Source: Albugo candida
Lineage: Eukaryota; Oomycota; Peronosporomycetes; Albuginales
Length of the DNA stretch: 64,000 bases
Reading direction: 5' to 3'
Assembly (NCBI GenBank): GCA_040437565.1
Contig: JBDOQK010000039.1
Coordinates: 1 to 64,000 of the forward strand
Part shown: one piece after another, positions 54,523 to 64,000 of the stretch
Position numbering within the stretch: position 1 is the stretch's first letter
How the letters are laid out: every line of letters begins with the position of its first letter
Translations under genes and position numbers: made by a program
Notes under the pieces: model-generated
The model's input: the letters and a program-made list of their open reading frames with translations, nothing else
What the model was told of the DNA's origin: nothing
Databases searched by the model: none

Positions 54523-57500
54523 ATGCATGATTCTCTCAACACCAACATGGAAGCAAATCCATCTCCAATTCCATCCCATCCTCCTCAATCACCGTCTCAA
54601 ATGCTTTACTCGCTCCTCGATCGGCTTCTTGTTTTAGCATACGAACAGTGCACGGATCCACCTCTATCTCATCATATNNNNNNNNNNNNNNNNNNNNNNN
54701 NNNNNNNNNNNNNNNNNNNNNNNNNNNNNNNNNNNNNNNNNNNNNNNNNNNNNNNNNNNNNNNNNNNNNNNNNNNNNCACCAAGTTGCCAAAGAATCGAT
54801 CTCATGCACCAATCCCGCGCCTTTATGGCCTCATATCTCTATCAATCCGCCGCGGAATTTCTTTCGCTTTGCACCAAACAGTAGCATCACGTTCCCCTCT
54901 ATCGATTGGTCTTCATTTCGCTCTTATTCCATTGCAATTTGGCTCTATATCGACATTTCATGGACATCGACCTCGACAAAAGGCCCCAAGCTCTCCTCTT
55001 TCACAGTCTTTCACGTCTCCAACCGCAGCAATTCATTGGGTATGGAAACCCAATTGTATTGGGACACCAACGACACAAAGCAACGAGTCTTTGTATCCAT
55101 CCAAAGTCGTGCAAATGCGTCATTTTCGACTGAAAGTCACAAACAAAAGCAAAAGCCCGAGGCCCAATTTTCCAAAATGGACGAAAATCAGCCGAAATCG
55201 GCTCTTTTGAACGGATGGGAAGCCGTCGATCGATGCATTGGCATACGAAATAAGCGGTGGCATCTCTTAGTGATCTCTCATTCCTCCCATTATCTCAAAA
55301 AGAGCTCTATTACGTGTGTTTTGGACGGAGAAATGCAATTTCAAGCTGTACGAAAGTCTCTCTCTTCCAATTCCGTCTCATTGAGTCTCATTGTGCTGTT
55401 TTATAGGATTTATCGTATCCTTCCGCGCTGATACACGCCTCCAATTGCTACTGTGGAGCCGGTCCGAATTCTCGATTGCGTGTGTCGGGAATCACAATGT
55501 ACCCGGAAGAGCTTCAGATGAACCAAATCGCTATGGTGTACCGCCAAGGACCCAATCGCCCACTGATCAGAACTGCACGCGGTAGATATCGAGATATTGG
55601 ACGAGATTTCGTCTCCGAGTTTCAGGAAGAGATCCCGAAATCATGTGAACTGAGTATGCTATCGCCTCAGGATCGAAACACACTCGCAGAGCTCGCCAAT
55701 CGACGTGTTCTTTTTAGTGCTGCGGCTATGGATCCGTGTGAAAACAATCGTAGCGTCGAGTGTATCCGTGAAGGCCACGTGACCGATTCGCAGTCGAAAT
55801 GGATCACGATGGAGAATGTGGGGCCTGCGAGCACGTCGACGTCCTCCGAGGTGCAATATCGCCATTTTCAATGTCACAGAGACGTCAGTAACGTGCGTGT
55901 CAGCGATATGTACGCTGCTTGGCATCATGTACTCGGTATTGAGGCGATTCCGGTTCTTTTCCATTACATTCTGATCGGGTACGAACGTACTGTGAATGCT
56001 GAAGGATTGGATAAATGCATGGAGAGTATTTTCATCAATCTGCTTTGGATTTTAGCGGCATTATTGTCCGATACCATCGAGAATCAGGAGGGGTTCTTGC
56101 AGACGTTTGGATGTCACATGCTTTATCATACATTTCTCCAACATAAAGCGAGCGTTCGTCGTGTATGGATGACGGAAGGCTGCCTATCGTCCATGTTTGA
56201 ATTCGTGCAAGGACTGAAAAGGCTTTCGTTTGTGGACAAAATCTCATCGCAAAAGAGTATATGGAACACGAATCCTCTCTTTGGCACAGCACTACGGGTT
56301 TTCTTCCTGGACAATGAGATTTGGAAAGAATCGGTGGGGCTCAAGACACAAGCGTATTTCTACCATCATCTCTTGGCCGTCATCACGCAATCGCCTGGCA
56401 TCATCAACGAGCTGGGAGGTGTTTCGCGGCTTCTTGAGACGTTAGAGCGCGTGTCCGAGCGTGATGAAGCAGAAGTGAAGGAATGCGTCCAAGCGATCAC
56501 TCAGATGATGGAGACTTGTCTTGTGGCACAGACATACGTGATGGATCCTGCAGAGAAGGAAGAGCTCGCTTTCATTCCCATAAGCGTTCCCGAAGAAAAG
56601 GTTGAGATCTCACCGACTGCTTCCAATTTGTTTGCAAGCACTTTGTCGGGTCGAAAGAATCGATTTCTGCATCTTCAGTTGGAAGGGATCGAATGGAGCG
56701 ATCAGAACGATACGCATGGCCAAAAGTCAGAGACGTCTATAGACTCGTCAGCTGTAAGCTCTATTTTGCTTCGAACAAGTCTTTTGCGTGATATTCGGCT
56801 CATTCTCGCATTTCTGCTTTTTTGTGAGAGCTCTGGCGTCGTGCTTTCGCTCGTACGAATGCTTCAGCGTCTATCGGATGCTCACATTGACGTCCGTGTG
56901 GCTCTATTGGGCTCCAATTTAATCGATTCCATGCTCATCATTCTGCGTCGAATTGACAAAAAAGCTGCCAATTCGACGGAAATCGACACAACAATTCAAT
57001 TAGCAGCACTTCGATTGACGATATCCTTCCTTTCTTGGCTCGAGTGTGTTCAAGGCCGCACGGTTTGGTGTGCGTTGGAAGAGCGTCTACAGACTCTGAC
57101 AACTCGCCAATCGGTACATCACCCGGCTTTCAATGTGATGCAGCGTATGCAGGCGCATTGGCGTCAAATGTACTCGGATTCCGACGGCTTTGGTGTGAAG
57201 AAGAGTGTGCTTTTCAACGAATTTCGGAAGCAAATTCGAACGTCAATGCTGTTTCCCGTTCATTCCCTTGGAAGACCGTATCCGTCTCTCCAGGAAGATG
57301 CTCCAAAACACAATCCTTCTCACCGGAATCGCGTTGTGCTTACGTGGGATCAGCGATTGGCATTAGGCTTTTTCGGCGCGTATCAGCTCCTCCGCCAACA
57401 GAGTTTCCAACAAGAGATGAAGACGGAGATGTTGGCTTCCGACGTGGCTGACGCGTTGGATGAGCTTCCATTACCAAGCATCTTGCCGTATCTTCCGTTC

Positions 57501-60500
57501 TTTCTATCCCATTTGGTCGCAAAGGAACGTGAAGAGATACTGTTACGACTGAGTGTATCTCTGAAAACGAGCGAACGACTTCAGAAAGAGCTCGTATCGA
57601 TGCCAGGTTTCTGGCCGACCGCATTTCTCCGTCTTTGTATGGTGGATCGAGACACAAACACAACGATGCAAACGGGTGAGGATCTCGTTCAGGACTTTAT
57701 CGTAACCTTGCTGGCAGCATCGATGCACGAGACTTGGGGATGGGAAGCGTTCCGGAATGTGATTTTGGCTGTACAAGCGATTCGAGATCAGGAGAATGGT
57801 CGCAGACGACATGTGCAGATCTCCATCGCGCCATTGGAATGGCTATCTCGTGTGACTGCTATTGTGCTTCAGCGAATGGCTCGACATCGTGTGATCTTCT
57901 CTCGCGCGCTGGCCGACAATGTGTATCATGTTCTCTTCATGGTGGAATCGCTTCTACTCACAGAAGACGACAACGCCGAATGGACTGTGTCTCAGCATCT
58001 CCTTCTTCAATCCGTTTTGGATCTCACGTTACGGCTGATGGAAAGCACGCAGAAAGCTCATCGTATCGGCTTACGTCCCGCGCTTGGAATCCTTTTGCGT
58101 GCTTTAGCGTTTGTCACAGAATTCTCGACGCTTCTGTCGATCATTGACCTCCTTGGCGATGCTCTACAGCACCAAGTGTATTTGATATCGGCTTTACGCG
58201 TGTACGATGATCTTCCACCTCGGAAAATCTCACTTAATACGTTGGCCGGTCTCCAGGAAGCGATCCAAATGCACGAGAAAAGATCGAATTTCGAGATCAT
58301 TGGCATTTTGCATCAATTTGTGATCAAAGTCGCCAGCAGCGGATGTTTCGAGGAGCTGCATTCCATTTCGTCAGACGCGGGCAATGACGCACAGCAAGCT
58401 CATGCAATTCTATCGACACTTGACGACGATTTCCAGCAATGTAATTGGGATACCTCGATGGATCAGCGTGCTCGCTCCGCGTTCACTGGAATCTGGGGCT
58501 CATCTCGTTGTTGTCGCGTCTTTGAGCCGGAAGGGAAGACCCAAAGCTTTGCGAGCGCGTGTGTTGGCGGGGAATACAGCAAAGTGGCAGATGCTGCATG
58601 GTCGGTGGAGATGTCGTGCGTTCAGAACTGGATGGAGCATGTGGTTTCTCTCGTTAAAAGTCGGAAAAAGAATTCGCATACACGACAGCGACTCGGATGG
58701 ACACACGCTGCTTGGCTGAAGCAAGAATACCTCTTGCGATCTCAATATGCTCACGGAAGCTTATCGGATGGATCCTTGGAATATTGGAGAAGAAAAGTAC
58801 AATATCGGCTTTGTATGCGGGAGACTCCAATGCCGTCGCGTATGCGGACGATGCTGGAAGTCACAATCGACTCCTTGGACGCGATCCAAGCTTGTATGAA
58901 GACATCCAAGCAAGCGCATTGCCTGGAGGTCTCTCGCAAGCACAAACATACCACTTCGCATTTCGTGGATCCACTTGGACGACCCGGAACTCAGCGTCGA
59001 TGCGATTTCGAGAGTAGTCGAAGCGATAGTCGCGCTAAATCAAAGTCGCTGGATTCCGATCCGCGTTCGCCATCATGGGAAGAACGATTCTGGACACAGT
59101 CTTCCGAGCAGGATAGAGACGAAATGGGCTTGTACATCGATCCAGGAGAAGGACTTTTGCTCCCGTTGCATCAGCATACGCTTCTACGCACAGATTGCTA
59201 TCGCGTGGTTCCTGAAGGTCTCATTCCCGGAACGCTTTTATTCAGTCCAAAGTATTTGTATTTCCATCCGAATCGATCGCTGCGTGAGCGTGCGCAAGTG
59301 AGTCGAATGACGCAAGACGATGCATCTTTCCAAAGGTTTAAGAGGGAATTCGCAGGCGGTTTGCGTCGCTCGTGGCGATGGAAATATAGGAATATCACAT
59401 CTGTGTTCCTTCGACGATATCGTCTCGGAGACTCGGCGTTGGAGCTTTTTATGAGCAATGGAAGTATTCATTTTCTGGATTTTTCAACTGATTCTTCGCC
59501 GAATGATGCGATGAGCGCGAAACGAGACGATATTCTTCGAATTTTGTACTCGTTACTTCCCAAAAGCGCCACAAAACAATTGCCGGATCGATCATGGAGC
59601 TATTTATCATCGGCTTGTAAAGCGTGGAGAAGCTTTGACTTGAGCAACTTTGACTATCTGATGATTCTCAACACGTGTTCAGGGCGTAGTTTCAATGATC
59701 TCACGCAGTATCCAGTGTTCCCGTGGACGTTGAGCGATTACGACTCGGTGGATCTCGAGTTAAAAGTCGAGTGTTCCAGTCCAAGTGCGACAGCGACATT
59801 TCGAGACTTGAGCAAGCCGATGGGAGCGTTAAATTCGGAGCGTTTGCGGGAGTATTGGGAACGATACAATTCCTTTGACGATCCTCTGATTCCCAAGTTT
59901 TTGTATGGCTCTCATTACTCCACGTACGCTGGCGTCGTTCTCTTCTTCTTATTCCGTTTGGAGCCATTCGCACAGCTTCATCGTCAAGTCCAAGGAGGCT
60001 CGTTCGATCTTCCAGATCGATTATTCACATCGGTGGCAGAGACGTGGGCCATGTGCAATTCGCAAATGTCGGAAGTCAAAGAATTGACACCGGAATTCTA
60101 TACATCGCCGGGCTTTTTCTTACGCAATCTCAATGACTTTGCATTGGGCGTACGTCACGATCGCATGCGTATTGGGGATGTCAAGCTTCCGAAATGGGCA
60201 AAGGGGTCGCCAGAGGTGTTTATTCGCCAACATCGTCGAGCACTGGAAAGCGAACATGTGAGCGCACAGCTGTGCCATTGGATCGATTTGGTGTTTGGAT
60301 ATCAACAACGCGGGAAAGCTGCGTTAGACGCTCAGAATCTCTTTTATCATCTCACGTATCACGGCGTTGTGGAGATGGAAAAGCTCACCGATCCGCTTTT
60401 GCGTGACGCTGTTGAGCTTCAGATCGCTCACTTTGGACAATGTCCCAAACAGGTGTTCATGGAGCCTCATGTGCCGCGTCCAAGCTTGCAAAGTCGAAGG

Positions 60501-62263
60501 AAAAATGGTGCTAGTGATGCATCCTCTCCCGCTGTATCGTGCTCGAACGATTCCAAGCGCGTGGAATGGCCAAATGACAAGCTGACAAGTTCTTCACGTC
60601 GACATTCCATCACCAACGATCTGATGCCAACACAATACATCGAAGAACCGCATCCTCTCTCGAAAACAGTGCGTCTCCAACGAGTGGATACTTGTGGTGT
60701 GAGGCTTATAAACGTTCTCTCGGAATGTATCATCGCTATCAATGAGATCGGTGCTGTGGAATTGCTTCATTGGCGAGTATTGCCTTGTACGAATCGGAAA
60801 AATGACGATACTTTGACACATTCGAGTGAGAAAAAGGCGAATTCAGAACCGAAAGCGTCTACAGCGGACACACAAGACTCGAATCTGGACGATAAAGCTG
60901 AGAGAGAATGGATCCTTCACGTCGAACGAGCTCGGGAAGATGTGGATTCTCTGCCTCGGATTCCCATATGTCGACCGATTCTTCACAGACTCGACGGATT
61001 GGAAATCACACAAGCGGCTCCGATACGCACGTCGTTGCATGGTCGATTGATTATATCGGGTGGCGATCCGAATGGCGGGATATATTTTCGATTATTGGAT
61101 TCCGATACGGGTCTTTTGATTGCAAAAGCGAGCGTATACGGCCACGACGATAGCGTCACATGTTTGGCGATTGATGCATTCCAACCTCATTCTGCATGCT
61201 CCTCGATGCACGCGATCACACCTTGCCACCAATTAGACTTTGACCAAGAGCTTCTCGTGTCTGGATCACGTGATGGAACACTGGCGTTCTGGATCGTCTC
61301 CAAGATGAAACAAGATTTGCTGTTCCATTCTCCACGCATTTCCACGAATCCCGTCATGTTCTTTCGCGGTCATCGAGGATCGATTGTGGATTGTGATGTC
61401 AGCACATCCGCTGGATTTGTGGTCTCGTGCACTTTTCACATTGGCATTGTTCAGTATCTTCACGAAAACGGACAAGTCGCATTTCATTTCAAGCCTGCAT
61501 CACCAACTGCCTTTACGGACGCAGAAGATTGTGAAGAGCTTCCATGCAACTCGACATGTGTGCTTGCAATCGTTCGTGCTTCATCAAAGGGGTTTGTGTG
61601 TGTGGTCACAAAGCAAATGTCGATGACCACCGGCACATTGCTACTGACGTCATCCAAAGTCATCTGCTCGATTTGTGAGGTGTATGACGTATCGGGGCAA
61701 TTGCATCATTGTCGAGAGTTTCAACATTGTGATATTTTGAGTCTGAAGCTTTCGGGGGACGGCAGTAAGGTCGTCATTTCTCTCTCTTCCGGGCGGATAA
61801 TGTCTTTCCACATTGACGAGTACGTGATCTCGCATTGTGTTTGTCGCAACGACTCAGATGTTTCTGTAGCTTCTCCGTCGCGTATGAGTACGTGTGTCCA
61901 AAAGACCTCCAAGGAAGAATATGTACCTCGGCAGTCGGTCCACGAGAAGCAAGTCTTCTGCTTGCGGTTGGATCGGACAATGGCACGTTGCTAATGCATC
62001 TCTTACCTGAAGCGGATGGATCCGTATCGTTTCTGTCCAATATGAGCCGTCTTTTTGGAGTCAATGCAAAACTCAAAATGGTCAAAGAAACAGTCCATCA
62101 AGCCCAATCTCTCGCGCTTACGACGTTAGGCAATGCAAAAGCAGTGACATCAACTGCTCGAAATATCGCCGGGGAAGCTTTTGGCGAGGCGAAAACTATG
62201 GTTCGCGGATTGTTGAAAAAGTGGAATCCGCACGCAGTGAGCGCACAAGAGAGTACTTTATGA
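54523..62263 (+). CDS. BEACH-WD40 protein with ConA-like lectin domain (LRBA/neurobeachin type)
   Basis: Three exons: 54523-55347, 55407-61887 and 61935-62263, with introns of 59 and 47 nt (GTACGA, GTACGT). They give 2544 residues, counting the 100-N gap at 54678-54777 as 33 unknown residues. An N-terminal ConA-like lectin region (NFFRFAPNSSITFPSIDW) is followed by long armadillo-like helices. A PH-BEACH domain lies at about 1530-1640 (DCYRVVPEGLIPGTLLFSPK). The BEACH domain (about 1690-1990) contains RSFNDLTQYPVFPWTLSDY, IPKFLYGSHYST, FFLRNLNDFALGVRHD and WIDLVFGYQQRG. WD40 repeats follow to the end (VSGSRDGTLAFW, LAVGSDNGTLLMHL). Such proteins organise vesicle and membrane trafficking. The last intron restores the final WD repeat, and without it the frame stops early at 61994. 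Confidence 0.92.
54678..54777. other. 100-N assembly gap
   Basis: Exactly 100 N in exon 1 of the BEACH gene. No duplicated flank is visible, so some coding sequence may be missing. Confidence 0.95.
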
Positions 62264-62304
62264 AACACAACGATGGAATACGTTTGATTGAATGCTTTTG
62301 ACAT

Positions 62305-64000
62305 CTACCTGGTAGCTTCCGCGCGTGTAGGCTGCATTTTCGCCATCAATTTTCGAGCAGCTCGAGGAAGCGCTGGAGAAAAGCCCGAGACGGATTCTTC
62401 TTTTTCTCTGGTCCGAGGTGTTTGATGCGATTCGAACGATTGTGAGACGATCAAGAACGCGATCCAGTTGAGAAGCACGATGAATGCCAGCACGAGAAAG
62501 ATATACTCGAGGTGGCCATCGTTGAGATTGCCGGGTATCCAGAATGAGAAAATGCTGTTGAGACCGCCACCGACAATGTATCCCAGAGAAGTCGTGAGAA
62601 GGTTTAAGGCTTGGCACACACTCCGCATGGATGGCGGAACTTCCGAATAGAAGAGGTCGTACGCTAAAAGCCACGTTCAGATGTGTTTCTACAGGAAAAG
62701 AGACGACAGCGTACCCGAAATACTTGTCAAAATCTCACCGATTCCGATCAAGAGATATTGCGGTGTTTGCCACCAAACGCTGATGGACGACATGAGAAGC
62801 GTTTCTCGGGATGCAGCACAATTGGACGAAATGTTGTCAACATAGCCTGCTTGCTTACGCGTGTATTCGATCCATGCAGCCATCGCCATTGCGAGAAATG
62901 AACAGAACAAACCTGCTCCAATTTTGCGCAACAGTGTCGGCTCCATTCCGATACCGTGGAGGAACGGGTACACAATCTTATCGAAAATCGGGATGAAGGC
63001 GAGAATGACACTCGAGTCCAAGATGGAAAGCATCGCTGATGATATGAGAGGCGCTGAAGAGGAAGTGGTTGAATCAAACCGTAGATCCATTTGACATCCT
63101 TGTAATACGAAATTGGAGCCTTGTTGCGCGTATACGGCCCAAAAGATGATTATGAAGCTCAGATATGGCGATAATCGCAACACTTGACCGACTGCGTTTA
63201 CTTGCTCGCTGCTGAAGGAACCTCCATTGTGGATAGTGGCAACCTGCAGCCACTTGACGGAATTCCCAGCGACAATGAATACAATCGCACCGTACATGAC
63301 CGAAGCGGCTCCAATTAAAGCCAATAGCACGTGTGTGGTTGGATGCGATACAAAATAAGACGCCGTTGTGAAGAGAATTCCTGGAAGAAATGCCAAGCCT
63401 GCAGTCAAAATAAGCATTCCCTGCTTTGATTTCGCTCCCGCTTGCAGTAAAATATCCACAAATTCTCCAATAGCGCTTCCCGATGGAGCCACACGACGAT
63501 ATCGCGATTTTCCTCCATAGAAAACCAAAAGTGCGACGCCAAAAATGATCGTTGGAAGCAGAAACGAGAAAAAGAAGCCAAATGTCTGCGGTATCACTGG
63601 CGGTATGCCATTTACAGCGATATTCGTCAGAATCCCATAACTAAATGTTGCGCCGATATTAATTGCCCAATAAAACCAATTGAAAAAACTCTCTTTTTCC
63701 TTCCGTTCCGATGCGATTTTCAGATCAAATTGATCGGCTCCTAAAACGACGACATTTGGTTTGATGCCACCAGCGCCGAATGCAACTCCCACAAATAATC
63801 CAAACATAAAAATCCAAAGCGCATTATTGGATTCGGACGGCCACGCGCCATAGACACACAGTAGCAGTCCGAATAGGTACACCGACGAGAAGAGAATAAT
63901 TCTAATAGAAACGATTATTGCATGCTGCTGTGATCGCTCGAGCGGCGACGTACGTGTAAAATCGACCCAAATGCCGATCCGCAATGTATGCGCCAAGCAG
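62305..64000 (-). CDS. POT/PTR-family oligopeptide or nitrate transporter, 5' end outside window
   Basis: Three visible exons: 64000-63954 (partial), 63901-62715 and 62663-62305, with introns of 52 and 51 nt (GTACGT, GTACGC). They give 531 in-frame codons. The first visible residues LLGAYIADRHLGRFYT are the conserved end of helix 2 and the following loop. FGAGGIKPNVVVLGADQFD and FFNWFYWAINIGA are the two PTR2 signatures. After the last intron LFYSEVPPSMRSVCQAL matches the family's penultimate region. The ExxERF proton-coupling motif lies beyond the window. Proton-coupled peptide uptake is the usual role, but nitrate or other substrates cannot be excluded. Convergent with the BEACH gene, 41 bp apart. 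Confidence 0.93.

Noticed and set aside
61835-62263. Separate small gene after the BEACH frame
   Set aside because: A 47-nt intron (61888-61934, GTACGT...CAG) joins it in frame to the BEACH protein and completes the last WD40 repeat.
1-64000. Retroviral, LTR or other virus-derived elements and CRISPR arrays
   Set aside because: I saw no reverse transcriptase, integrase, capsid-like or envelope-like frame, no long direct terminal repeats with such content, and no short-repeat/spacer array.

Overview
The window is one end of a linear eukaryotic chromosome. The first 80 bases are CCCTAAA telomere repeats, C-rich strand leading inward as expected for a left end. An oomycete is the best fit. Support comes from the TTTAGGG-type telomere, an M96/bZIP-type regulator, a TPR-Hsp70 fusion, an intraflagellar-transport gene, very short introns (43-71 nt where I could fix both ends), and an initiator plus flanking-promoter-like site upstream of HSP60. 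The compactness and AT-rich accessory sequence suggest an Albugo-like biotroph, but I cannot prove the genus from sequence alone.

Layout. 1-17 kb is a gene-poor subtelomere. It holds one putative multi-pass membrane gene, three broken copies of a Tc1/mariner-IS630-like transposon, two Mutator-like (MULE) elements with long inverted repeats, and one small secreted cysteine-rich/PAN protein. 17.3-18.3 kb carries a spliced histidine-phosphatase gene. 18.9-25.1 kb is a tandem family of three secreted proteins. The two with intact N-termini begin with His after the signal peptide, which resembles lytic polysaccharide monooxygenases. All three end in the same short cysteine tail, and they are separated by duplicated non-coding units.

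From 25.3 kb the character changes abruptly to a compact housekeeping core with mostly short spacers: TPR-Hsp70, mitochondrial Hsp60, a polyamine/amino-acid transporter, a large coiled-coil protein with an 84-bp coding minisatellite, mitochondrial ribosomal protein uL29m, large NAD-glutamate dehydrogenase, a CENP-B-like DNA-binding protein, an M96/bZIP regulator, IFT43, a CZIB/DUF866 protein lacking its cysteines, a DUF4091 protein, a PTPMT1-like phosphatase, a BEACH-WD40 giant, and a POT/PTR transporter that runs off the right edge.

Assembly caveat. There are 15 runs of exactly 100 N. At ten of them the sequence just before the N run is repeated immediately after it, so the scaffolder left unmerged contig overlaps. 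Collapsing these overlaps restores reading frames with exact triplet lengths in the transporter (473 aa), glutamate dehydrogenase (1100 aa), IFT43 (179 aa), DUF4091 protein (947 aa) and first LPMO-like protein (371 aa). The duplications inside those genes are therefore artefacts. One further gap (16643-16742) looks like two alleles, with and without a transposon, laid end to end. I saw no retrovirus-like or other virus-derived element.
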